Source: Streptomyces sp. NRRL S-37 (GTDB taxonomy: Bacteria > Actinomycetota > Actinomycetes > Streptomycetales > Streptomycetaceae). From it: a stretch of 64,000 nt of DNA. Each line of letters begins with the position of its first letter. Within the stretch, counting starts at the first letter, position 1. The DNA lies in NCBI RefSeq assembly GCF_000721605.1, contig NZ_JOIZ01000010.1:186001-250000 (forward strand), in the 5' to 3' direction. Positions 9,370 to 17,005 of this stretch are shown here, piece by piece. A program made the position numbers and the translations under genes. The notes under the pieces are model-generated. The model saw only the letters and a program-made list of their open reading frames with translations, was not told where the DNA came from and made no database searches.

Positions 9370-9990
9370 CTACTCCACGGCCCAGGAGCGGAGAGCGGTG
9401 ACGGTGGACTCGTCGAGGCCATAGGCGGCGAAGGCTTCGTCGTCGGTCCACTCGGCGCCCGTGAGGTTCGCCTGCAGATCCTCGTGCTCGAAGCGGCCGC
9501 GGGCGTGGCGGCGGCCGAACTCCTCGAGCTCGGCGTTGGTCCAGCGGCGGGAGGCGGCGAACACGTCGATCAGGTCGCGGGGCGCTCCGCGGTCGGCGAG
9601 GGCGCGGACCTTGGCCCCGATCACGTCCTCTTCCGCGAGGACGGGCCCGTACGGGCTCTGGGTGACCGGCCGCCAGAAGATCTCCTTGAGGATGTCGACT
9701 TCGCGTTCCTGCCCGGTGGCCGGGTCGGCCACGGTGAAGCGAGCGGACAGCGGGGCAGTCTCCAGCGCGTGCACCTTCCAGCCGCGGGTTTCGAGGCCGG
9801 TGCGGAGCGTGGCGGCGATGTCGGCCATGGGCGCCGGATTCTCGGTGGCGACATCGAGGTCCTGGCTGGGGCGGTTCACGAGGCGGTGTGCCCGCACGGC
9901 GTATCCACCGGTGAGTACCAGTGGATACGGGGAACCGAGTGCGATCACATCCGCCAGGAGCCGCGTATGCAGCTCCGGCATGTCCGTCAC
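9370..9990 (-). CDS. AbiEii/AbiGii-like nucleotidyltransferase toxin
   Basis: A 206-residue nucleotidyltransferase-fold protein. Residues around LVLTGGYAVRAHRLVNR then SQDLDVAT give the GG...DxD pattern of the AbiEii/MenT type IV toxins, followed by REVDILKE carrying the third acidic residue and an AEEDVIGAKVRALADRGAPR-DLID block typical of the family. Start GTG 9990 overlaps the upstream stop (GTGA); ATG 9981 is an alternative. The gene ends at an amber codon (WAVE-TAG), but the same frame stays coding-like for 18 more codons to TGA at 9313, so the stop may be a recent nonsense change. These toxins add nucleotides to tRNA acceptor stems or other targets. Confidence 0.78.
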   Translation of the reverse strand: MTDMPELHTRLLADVIALGSPYPLVLTGGYAVRAHRLVNRPSQDLDVATENPAPMADIAATLRTGLETRGWKVHALETAPLSARFTVADPATGQEREVDILKEIFWRPVTQSPYGPVLAEEDVIGAKVRALADRGAPRDLIDVFAASRRWTNAELEEFGRRHARGRFEHEDLQANLTGAEWTDDEAFAAYGLDESTVTALRSWAVE

Positions 9991-10379
9991 GCGGCTGCCC
10001 GGGTGCGGGAGGCGAACTGGGGGAAGGCGTCTTCCCATACGGCGCGCACGCTGCGGCCGACGAGGGTGCGCAGCACCGGCCACAGCTGGAGGAGCAGGTC
10101 CTGGTTGAGGTAGCGGGGCAGGTCACCGTGCAGGCCCTCGTGCAGGACGGTCCGGTACAGGCCCATACGCTGGCGCGGCTTGCTCAGGTCGTATGAGGTC
10201 ATCCCGGACCAGGCCATGTGCAGCGGCAGCTCCACGACACCGTGGGTCGGCCCGCGCAGCTCGTCCAGCGACTCCGGCAGGCGGCGGCGGAACTTCTCCC
10301 GGTACAGCGCGAGGTCCTCGGCGACCGCACCCGAGAGGTCGCTCGGCGTGGGTGCACGATGCTGTGGGCTGAAGGCCAT
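9987..10379 (-). CDS. Partner protein of the AbiEii-like toxin
   Basis: A 130-residue protein, rich in Arg and Leu, translated directly upstream of the nucleotidyltransferase and overlapping it by 4 bp. The ATG 10379 was chosen because the upstream part of the frame is Arg/Pro-rich and non-coding in character. No helix-turn-helix is obvious, so it does not look like the usual AbiEi repressor. Its position suggests antitoxin or co-factor, but function is not shown by sequence. Confidence 0.6.
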   Translation of the reverse strand: MAFSPQHRAPTPSDLSGAVAEDLALYREKFRRRLPESLDELRGPTHGVVELPLHMAWSGMTSYDLSKPRQRMGLYRTVLHEGLHGDLPRYLNQDLLLQLWPVLRTLVGRSVRAVWEDAFPQFASRTRAAA

Positions 10380-10517
10380 GACCCCATTATGACGTCCGGA
10401 GAAGTGGCGCGGGGCATGATGAGCGAGCCGGTGGCTGGAGCGAGCGGGACGGAGCCTGCAGGGGGATCTGGTCGTGGCAGCTCGGCCGCCCCGAGTGAGC
10501 GGGACGGGCCGACAGCT

Positions 10518-10850
10518 GTGACGCTCGTTTGACGCTCTGGGCGCCCGCACGCAGGGCGGCGAGCCGAGAAAGCGCCTCTGACCTGGTCTTTCTGTGACGC
10601 GCTCAGGCCGACACCTTTCCGATGACGCACCACGTGGAGTGCGTGGCGATTCTTGAACCTGCCGCAAAGGACGTCTGACCTGCGGTTGCGCGGCCCAGGT
10701 GGGTCGCTCGACCTGTTTTCCTCAGTACAGCGGGTCGGGTAGACCCACTGCTTGTTCAAACTCGCCTGACCTGTGGTTACAGGGTGTGGCGGGGTTCGTA
10801 CGAATGATGTCGGCGACGTGCGTTCGTCATTGTTGACGCTCGATTCGTGA
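10518..10850 (+). repeat. Large intergenic repeat, copy A
   Basis: About 333 bp that aligns along its length with 16048-16390. Both begin GTGACGC(T/C)CGTTTGACGCTC and end near TTGACGCTCG, so a TTGACGCTC word marks both edges. Four TGACCTG/CGACCTG words occur at 10579, 10676, 10709 and 10767; the spacing (97, 33, 58) is nearly identical to copy B (99, 34, 58). A small hairpin ACGCAC...GTGCGT near 10625-10645 is kept in B as CGCAC...GTGCG. No credible protein is encoded. The flanking stretch 10380-10517 and 10851-11149 shows nothing else. Confidence 0.7.
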
Positions 10851-11149
10851 GACTGAAGCGGGGCCGCGCTGTTCGGCCGGCGACGGGAGAGTGGGGCCGG
10901 CGGGTTGCCCTCGTTCGCGACGCGTCGGCGTGACCGTCGCCCACGAGGGACGGCCGACAGCCGGCTTACGCAAAGGGCGCAAGCCGGCGATCGGTCACAA
11001 CGCCGTCCGGCCCCGTCGGTGACGACGGGCGCATGCCGGAGGAGTCTCACAGCCGCTCCCGGGCCGTCCGGTCGCGGACGCCCGGGACGTCACCCGCACG
11101 GACCCGGTGCGACTCGGGGCGCGGCACGTCCCGGGTGCTCCGATCCGCT

Positions 11150-12085
11150 TCAGCCGCCGATGGGAGTGGCCCCTGAGGGAGCCGGGACCAGTCGGTACCC
11201 GCCGTCCTCGCGTAGCACGTGTCCGGCGGTCGGCGGCGGGAAGTGACTCCCCAGCAGGAGGGTTGACGTACCGGCCAGTGAGCCGAGCACCTGGTTCCGG
11301 GTCCTGGCCGCGAGTTCGGGAGCGACGTCCACACAGCTGCAGAGCTCCGGATGCGCCATCTGGACCGGGTGGTGGATGCTGTCGCCGGTGACCAATGCGG
11401 TCTCGCCACGGCTGCTCAGTTCCACCGCCACCTGCCCCGGTGTGTGGCCGGGGGTGGGCAGCAGACGGATGCCCGGCGCGACGTCCGTGCCCTCGTCGGC
11501 GACATCGATGAGGTCGAACAGACCTGCTTCCCGGACGGGATGGACCGAGTCCCGGAACATCTGCCGGCGCGCCTCCTCCATGTCGACCCCCGCCCAGTAG
11601 TCCCACTCGGTGCGTGAGGTGAGATAGCGCGCGTTCGGGAAGGTGGGCACCCAGGCGTCGCCCTCGGCACGCGTGTTCCACCCCACGTGGTCGGCGTGGA
11701 GGTGGGTCAGGACCACGACGTCAACGCTCTCCGGCGCGAAGCCCGCCGCCCGTAGCCGTGCTTCGTAGTCGCTGTTCAGGTCGTGCCAGGCGGGGTTGGC
11801 GCGCCGCTTCCCGTTTCCGATGCCGGTGTCCACCAGCACCCGCATGCCGTCCACCTCGACGGCGAAGCTGTGACTCGCCAGGCGCAGGACGCCTTGTTCG
11901 TCGGCGAATTCGGGGCTCAGCCAGGGGGTCCGGTGCACGAGGTCGGTGGTCGCCCCGGGCAGCAGCCACGGACCGGTCCGGGCGGGCAGGACCACTTCAT
12001 CGATGCGTCGTACGGTGTGGTCGCCCACCGTCCAGGAAGAGGCGGGGGGAGTAGTGGACTTGGTCGTTTGCGATGAGGTGAACAC
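11150..12085 (-). CDS. Metallo-beta-lactamase-fold lactonase-like hydrolase
   Basis: A 311-residue MBL-fold enzyme with TGIGNG, the metal motif LTHLHADHVGW (HxHxDH), PTPGHTPGQ and GDSIHHP, in the order seen in AHL-lactonase/AttM-like hydrolases. It is probably cytosolic (no signal peptide) and binds two Zn ions. It begins with GTG 11 bases after the MFS gene stop, so it is the second gene of a two-gene operon. Substrate may be a lactone or ester exported or imported by the partner transporter. Confidence 0.87.
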   Translation of the reverse strand: MFTSSQTTKSTTPPASSWTVGDHTVRRIDEVVLPARTGPWLLPGATTDLVHRTPWLSPEFADEQGVLRLASHSFAVEVDGMRVLVDTGIGNGKRRANPAWHDLNSDYEARLRAAGFAPESVDVVVLTHLHADHVGWNTRAEGDAWVPTFPNARYLTSRTEWDYWAGVDMEEARRQMFRDSVHPVREAGLFDLIDVADEGTDVAPGIRLLPTPGHTPGQVAVELSSRGETALVTGDSIHHPVQMAHPELCSCVDVAPELAARTRNQVLGSLAGTSTLLLGSHFPPPTAGHVLREDGGYRLVPAPSGATPIGG

Positions 12086-12096
12086 AGCGATCTTCC

Positions 12097-13422
12097 TTAC
12101 CTGTCATGGGTCGCGAGGACGGAGACGTCCGGAGCGGGTGTGTCGGGTGAGGCGGATGTGCGGTTGCTCGTCGCCGGGCGGGAGTGGGCGTCCGGGGACG
12201 GGGTCCGGCGCCGACTGCGCAGCGACGCGGTCAGCGTCGTGACTGCGACGGTCGCTAGTACGGCCACGCAGCCGGCATGGACCAGTGCCGCCGCACGCAG
12301 CCCGAAGCCGGCGGCGAGGGCGCCGGCGCCGATGGCGGGCAGACTCATCGCCAGGTAGCTGAGTACGTGATAGGAGGCGAGCGTGCCGCCCTTCTCCCGT
12401 GCCGGGACCGAGTCGACGACCGCGCGCAGCGCACCCTGGGAGACGGCTCCGAAGCCGAACCCGGCCAGCGCCGCCCCGGCGAAGAGAAGTACGGGGCCGG
12501 CGAGATGGAGGGCACCCAGGGTCAGGACGGCCGCCGGAATCACCGCGCAGCTCCCGAGAAGAGCGCAGACGTCGGCACGCATCCTGCGCGTGAAGTACAC
12601 CGTCGGGGCGGCGACGGCCGTCAGCGTGAAGAAGACCATGCCGCCGGCGTATTCGGGTCCGCCGGGGGAGACGAGCCGTGTGAAGCCCGGTCCCAGGGAC
12701 GAGTAGAAGCCGCCGAGCGCCCAGACGGCGACGACGCCGGCGCCGTTGAGCAGGAGAGCGTGGGCGGCCGCCGACGGCAGCGCCAGATGGGGCCGCGTCG
12801 AGCGCAGTGCTCCGGGACGGCGGCGGACGGTCTCGGACGTCGGGACGAGGGCGATGGCCTGCGCGGCGAACACGACGATCAGGGCCGCGTACACCGTGAT
12901 CGTCGGAACGGGGGCGAAGCGCACCATGAGGGTGGCTGCCAGGACGCCGGCCGCCATGCCCGTCATTGGCGCGATGCTGTTGGCCAGAGCGGGGCGACCC
13001 GGCCGGGCGGGATCCTCCAGGTCGAGGAGAGCCGCACCTGCCGCGCTGGTCGCCGCGCCGGTCGCGATGCCCTGCAGCACGCGGGCGCCGATCAGGGTGG
13101 TCAGGCCGTCGGCCGTCGCGAACAGTGCCATGGAGGCGACCTGGACCGCGAGCGCGCCCAGGAGCACGGGGCGGCGTCCGACATGGTCGGAAAGGGTTCC
13201 GGTCGTCAGCAGTGCGATCAGGAGCGCCAGAGCGTAGGCGCTGAAGACCACGGTGATGTCGAGGGACGACAACTGCCACTGAGCCTGGTAGTGGGGGTAC
13301 AGCGGGGTCGGCGCGCTGGATGCGGCGAGCAGCGCGATCAGGATCGAGGCGTGCAGTGCGAACGGCAGACGTCCGGAGGGGGAGGTGCGGGGAGGCGCGA
13401 GGCCCGAGGGGACGCTCCGCAT
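12097..13422 (-). CDS. MFS transporter
   Basis: A 441-residue, 12-helix major facilitator. TGTLSDHVGRRPVLL is the loop 2-3 signature; the rest is hydrophobic with a hydrophilic C-terminal tail of about 45 residues. No close family can be named, though it resembles drug or metabolite exporters. It leads the operon with the MBL-fold gene and is divergent from the amidase island, facing a 67-bp near-perfect inverted repeat that also resembles a site upstream of the TetR gene at 15304. Confidence 0.87.
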   Translation of the reverse strand: MRSVPSGLAPPRTSPSGRLPFALHASILIALLAASSAPTPLYPHYQAQWQLSSLDITVVFSAYALALLIALLTTGTLSDHVGRRPVLLGALAVQVASMALFATADGLTTLIGARVLQGIATGAATSAAGAALLDLEDPARPGRPALANSIAPMTGMAAGVLAATLMVRFAPVPTITVYAALIVVFAAQAIALVPTSETVRRRPGALRSTRPHLALPSAAAHALLLNGAGVVAVWALGGFYSSLGPGFTRLVSPGGPEYAGGMVFFTLTAVAAPTVYFTRRMRADVCALLGSCAVIPAAVLTLGALHLAGPVLLFAGAALAGFGFGAVSQGALRAVVDSVPAREKGGTLASYHVLSYLAMSLPAIGAGALAAGFGLRAAALVHAGCVAVLATVAVTTLTASLRSRRRTPSPDAHSRPATSNRTSASPDTPAPDVSVLATHDR

Positions 13423-13440
13423 GAGAGTCCTTCCCGTGCT

Positions 13441-13507
13441 AAAAGCGATTGGTTTGCTTTAAGGCACCGTAGATCCTACGATCGACTAAAGCAAACGATT
13501 CGCTTTT
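13441..13507. promoter_or_regulatory. Long inverted repeat operator in MFS/amidase divergent promoter
   Basis: A 21-base arm at 13441-13461 (AAAAGCG..GGTTTGCTTTA) is mirrored at 13487-13507 with two mismatches. Related half-site AAGCAACAAAATCGCATTA sits just before the TetR gene (15274-15292), so the TetR protein probably binds all three. Strongly AT-rich against its context. Confidence 0.65.
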
Positions 13508-13576
13508 GCGGTGGTCGGGGGTCCTGCACCTGCACCTGCCCCGGCCCGTCACGCCGCACAGCTCCGGAAGGAAGCC

Positions 13577-13783
13577 ATGACCAGCGAACTCACCCCCCAA
13601 GAGGCAGCCCGAGGGGCGCTGCGGGCGGGGCTCCCCCTCGGGGACGGCCGACACGAAGGAGTGGCCATGACGGCCAACTACATCCACTCCGTGATCAGCA
13701 CGTTGCGCGAGCTCGATTTCGGCGAGACCCCTCCCGCGTCCTCCTACCGAGCCGGACGGGGGAACGCCGATGCAACCGTTTGA
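13577..13783 (+). CDS. AtzG-like small amidase-associated protein
   Basis: A 68-residue protein beginning MTSELTPQEAARG with a GGAAG ribosome site. Its C-terminal half overlaps the amidase start by 14 bp. Size and place match AtzG-like (DUF4089) partners of GatA-type amidases, which act as a GatC-like clamp. The helical SVISTLRELDF segment fits that idea; identity is inferred mainly from context. Confidence 0.6.
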   Translation: MTSELTPQEAARGALRAGLPLGDGRHEGVAMTANYIHSVISTLRELDFGETPPASSYRAGRGNADATV

Positions 13784-15161
13784 GCTGTCGCTGACCGAAG
13801 CCTCCCGTGCGGTGCGCGCACGGGAGCTGTCCCCCGTCGAACTCACCGAATCGGTGCTCGCCCGTATTGCCGCCGTCGAAGGACGACTGGGCGCCTACGT
13901 CACCGTCGCCGCCGAGGCGGCCCTGGCCGCAGCGGTCCGCGCCGAGCGGGAGATCTCCGGAAGCGGACCGCGCGGGCCGCTGCACGGGATCCCCATGGCG
14001 CTCAAGGATCTGATCGACGCGGAGGGGATGCCCACCACGGCGAGCTCGCACGTCCGGGCAGGGCACGTGGCGGAACGCGACAGCCGGGTGGCCGAACGGC
14101 TCGGCGCCGCCGGGGCCGTCCTCCTGGGCAAGACGCACACGCACGAGTTCGCCTACGGCCTGACCACTCCGCAGACGAACAACGCCTGGGACCACAGCCG
14201 GGTCGCGGGCGGGTCGAGCGGCGGCTCGGCGGTGGCTGTCGCCGCCGGCGGGGCGACGTTCGCCATGGGCACGGACACGGGCGGTTCCATCCGGGTCCCC
14301 GCGGCCCTGAACGGCGTGGTGGGCCTCAAGCCGACCTACGGCCTGGTCCCACGCACAGGCGTGACCTCGCTGTCCTGGTCCCTGGACCACGTGGGCCCTC
14401 TCACCCGCACCGTCCAGGACGCCGCGCTGGTGCTGTCGGCGACCGCCGGCCACGACCCGCGCGACCCGGCGAGCGTGTCCGGCCCGATGCCGGACCGCTT
14501 CCCGGGAGGCGACCTGCGAGGACTGAAGGTCGGCGTACCGCGGAACCACTACTTCGACCGGGTCACGCCCGAGGTCGAGGAGTCCGTACGCGGCGCGATC
14601 GAGCGGCTGGCGGAGCTGGGGGCGGAGCTCGTCGACGTCGAGATCCCGATGGCGCGTTATATCCAGGCCGTCCAGTGGGGGCTGATGGTTCCCGAGGCCA
14701 CCGCCTACCACGAGCGGTCGCTGCGGGCCACCCCCGACCTGTACGCGGCGGACGTTCGCATCCTGCTGGAGGCCGGCGCACTCACCTCTGCGGGCGACTA
14801 CCTCCGCGCCCAGCGGGCCCGCACCATGATGCGAGACGCCTGGGCTCGCATGTTCGACGGAATCGACGTCCTCGCCGCGCCGACGGTGCCGATGACCGCC
14901 ACCGAGGCGGGGCAGGAAGCCGTCGAGTGGGCCGATGGCACGACCGAGACCGTGTCGGACGGCTACGTCCGCCTCTGTGCCCCGGCCAACATCACCGGCG
15001 TCCCGGCCCTCACCCTGCCGGTTGGTCACGACCGCGCCGGACTGCCGATCGGTATGCAGTTGATGGCGCGCCCCTTCCACGACGCGACGGTGCTCCGTGT
15101 GGGCCGGGTCTACGAGGAGTCGGTGGCCGGCGCGGGGCGGCTTGCTCCCCTCGCTGCCTGA
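13770..15161 (+). CDS. Amidase signature-family hydrolase
   Basis: A 463-residue GatA/AtzE-type amidase. The Ser-cisSer-Lys triad is visible: Lys in MALKDLID (about residue 77), Ser in GGSSGGSAVAVAAG (about 152) and Ser in TDTGGSIRVP (about 176). Full length for the family. With the AtzG-like partner it should hydrolyse an amide, urea-type or carbamate substrate rather than act in tRNA amidation, because no gatB is present. Divergent MFS and MBL genes and the downstream TetR gene make a small catabolic or detoxification island. Confidence 0.9.
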   Translation: MQPFELSLTEASRAVRARELSPVELTESVLARIAAVEGRLGAYVTVAAEAALAAAVRAEREISGSGPRGPLHGIPMALKDLIDAEGMPTTASSHVRAGHVAERDSRVAERLGAAGAVLLGKTHTHEFAYGLTTPQTNNAWDHSRVAGGSSGGSAVAVAAGGATFAMGTDTGGSIRVPAALNGVVGLKPTYGLVPRTGVTSLSWSLDHVGPLTRTVQDAALVLSATAGHDPRDPASVSGPMPDRFPGGDLRGLKVGVPRNHYFDRVTPEVEESVRGAIERLAELGAELVDVEIPMARYIQAVQWGLMVPEATAYHERSLRATPDLYAADVRILLEAGALTSAGDYLRAQRARTMMRDAWARMFDGIDVLAAPTVPMTATEAGQEAVEWADGTTETVSDGYVRLCAPANITGVPALTLPVGHDRAGLPIGMQLMARPFHDATVLRVGRVYEESVAGAGRLAPLAA

Positions 15162-15273
15162 GGGAAGGCGGACGTTCCAGCCGGCATGCGGTCGCGTCGC
15201 CGCAGGGGCGTCCGCCGTGCTCGGCCGCCCGGACACGTAGCCCCGCGGGCCGCCGACGCCGGCCACCGCCTAG

Positions 15274-15292
15274 AAGCAACAAAATCGCATTA
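15274..15292. promoter_or_regulatory. Half-operator upstream of TetR gene
   Basis: AAGCAACAAAATCGCATTA resembles the arm AAGCAAACGATTCGCTTTT of the divergent promoter at 13487-13507. This suggests the TetR protein controls its own gene and the two flanking operons. Confidence 0.45.
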
Positions 15293-15303
15293 AGGTGGAT
15301 CGC

Positions 15304-15933
15304 ATGAGTCCCAGGCCCATGGTCCGCCCCGGCGGGCGCAGCGCACGCGTACAGGAGTCCGTCCATGCGGCGGTACGTGAACTCGTGGGGGAGGTGGGCC
15401 GCGACGCGCTCACCGTCCCGATGGTGGCCACTCGGGCGGGCGTGACCCCCTCCACGATCTACCGTCGTTGGGGCGACCTGCAGGAACTCCTGTCGGACGT
15501 GGCCGTCGAACGACTGCGCCCGGAAACGGATCCAGCCGATCTCGGAAGCCTGCGGGCCGATCTCGACGCGTGGGCGGAACAGTTCGTCGACGAGATGGCC
15601 TCGCCGCCCGGGCGCGCCTACATCCGGGACGCCCTGCTCGGCGACCCCGACGGAACCAATGCCGGTCAGTGTTCGGCGTATGCCGCAGAACAGATCGACG
15701 TCGTGTTGGCCCGTGCGGTGCAGCGGGGGGAGCCGGTGCCCGAGACGGAACTGCTGATCGACCGTGTCGTGGCGCCGATCATGTACCGCATCCTCTTCCG
15801 CCCCGGCCGACTGGACGCCGCATACGCGCGCGAGCTCGTGACGAACGCCGTGTACGCCCAGCAGACCGAGGCCGGCGCTCGCCCCACCCGGGCCGCCGCC
15901 CCTCGGCGCTCGAAGAAGAAGCCCGACGACTGA
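15304..15933 (+). CDS. TetR-family transcriptional regulator
   Basis: A 209-residue TetR repressor with helix-turn-helix VPMVATRAGVTPSTIYRRWG at about residues 40-60. The C-terminal domain resembles the common actinobacterial TetR C-terminal type, ending in a basic tail RRSKKKPDD. ATG 15304 is preferred over the GTG three codons upstream. The operator-like half-site just upstream links it to the amidase and MFS operons. Confidence 0.88.
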   Translation: MSPRPMVRPGGRSARVQESVHAAVRELVGEVGRDALTVPMVATRAGVTPSTIYRRWGDLQELLSDVAVERLRPETDPADLGSLRADLDAWAEQFVDEMASPPGRAYIRDALLGDPDGTNAGQCSAYAAEQIDVVLARAVQRGEPVPETELLIDRVVAPIMYRILFRPGRLDAAYARELVTNAVYAQQTEAGARPTRAAAPRRSKKKPDD

Positions 15934-16047
15934 CCACTTCGCTCATCGGGCGGTCCGGCCACCGGGCCGTGGAGGCCAAGCGGCTGGCTGTACTGGCAGG
16001 GGTCATAAATTCCCCAGCAATGACCGACCGGGTCGTGGTCCTTGGGC

Positions 16048-16390
16048 GTGACGCCCGTTTGACGCTCCGTGCGCACGAAGAGCCCTTCGGCGGAGCAGAA
16101 AACCGCTTCTGACCTGGTGTTATGCGAGATCCATCCTGCCGGGACACCTTTCCGATGACGTCGCACGTGGAGTGCGTGGTGATTTTGGAGCCTGCGGACA
16201 AGAGTGCCTGACCTGCGGTTTTGTGGCCCGGGTGGGATTGCTCGACCTGTTTCCCTCCGTGCAGCGGTTCGAGTGGACGGGGCGCCCCTCAAAAGCTCCC
16301 TGACCTGCGCATTCATGAGGGAGGCGCTTGTATCGGCGACGTCTTCAAGGCCTCGTTCGGAGATTCTTGACGCTCGGATGACGCACGAAG
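16048..16390 (+). repeat. Large intergenic repeat, copy B
   Basis: Second copy of the 10518-10850 repeat, same orientation, roughly 65-70 percent identical by eye, with the four TGACCTG words at 16110, 16209, 16243 and 16301. Blocks such as ACACCTTTCCGATGACG and GTGGAGTGCGTGG are shared exactly. The rest of the 15934-16784 gap holds a short AbfB-like relic and a terminator. Confidence 0.7.
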
Positions 16391-16529
16391 CGGAAGCCTC
16401 GTCCTCCCGGACCTCTTCGGCGGAGGGCCGTGTGGACCGGACCCATCGGCACGGGGCGAGGAGTCCGGTGCGGGCGTCCTGCTGCACCTGAGCAGCGGCG
16501 GGGCGAGCTGCCACGCCGACCCCACGCTT

Positions 16530-16656
16530 ATTGGAGCCGAGAGCGCGGCCCGTCCCCACCCACGTCACCAGGTCGCTGCGGTCGGTCAACTACCCCGACC
16601 AGTACGCCGTGGTGCGCGCCGACAGCTCCCTCACGGTGGTCAGCCCCAGGGCCTGA
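16530..16656 (+). pseudogene. Possible AbfB/CBM42-like domain tail
   Basis: One plus-strand frame ending at TGA 16654 reads SLRSVNYPDQYAVVRADSS, which resembles a beta-trefoil arabinose-binding (AbfB) repeat. No start or upstream domain exists, so if real it is the end of a lost gene. Confidence 0.3.
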
Positions 16657-16718
16657 CCCGTCCGCGGCACGAGACCGCGCGAACGGGGGCCGCCCGTGTC
16701 CCGGCGGGAGCCGGGTGT

Positions 16719-16774
16719 GCCGAAGCGCCGGACCAGCCCCCTCGGGGGGGAGGGGGCCGGTCCGGCGCTTCGGC
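16719..16774. terminator. Bidirectional hairpin terminator
   Basis: GCCGAAGCGCCGGACC (16719-16734) pairs perfectly with 16759-16774, with a G/C-rich inner stem between. It lies 10 bases after the accE-like stop and marks the left end of the biosynthetic cluster. Confidence 0.75.
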
Positions 16775-16784
16775 GCGTCACCGC

Positions 16785-16973
16785 TCAGGGCGTCTGCCAG
16801 CTGTGCGGGGCGTGGAAGGGGTGGGGGCGCCAGGAGGTGGTGCCGGGGGTGGACGCCTGCGCGTCGACGCCGGCCCGGGCGGCACGACTGAGCAGCAGGG
16901 CCGTGAGGGCGGCCAGTTCCTCGTCCGTGGCTTGGCCCTTCTCGATGCGGATGGGGGGCGGGGGAGTGAGCAT
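16785..16973 (-). CDS. Acyl-CoA carboxylase epsilon subunit
   Basis: A 62-residue protein. The IEKGQATDEELAALTALLL stretch followed by a Trp-containing tail (PGTTSWRPHPF) matches the AccE/PccE subunit of actinobacterial acyl-CoA carboxylases, which bridges the alpha and beta subunits. It follows the carboxyltransferase gene at 32 bases, as is usual. No biotin carboxylase alpha subunit is encoded nearby; the housekeeping AccA would have to serve. Confidence 0.82.
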   Translation of the reverse strand: MLTPPPPIRIEKGQATDEELAALTALLLSRAARAGVDAQASTPGTTSWRPHPFHAPHSWQTP

Positions 16974-17005
16974 AGGACCTCCGTCACTATGGGGCGGCCG
17001 TGCCG

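Noticed and set aside
10518..16390. CRISPR array or tandem repeat from the recurring TGACCTG words
   Set aside because: The spacing is irregular within a copy, the words are 7 bases, and the whole ~335-bp unit is what repeats. No cas genes are present.
15666..16589. A 307-residue minus-strand protein similar to one at 10199-11050
   Set aside because: The similarity comes from the intergenic DNA repeat; the frames extend through TetR and intergenic DNA on the wrong strand, and composition is Arg/Pro-rich without domains.
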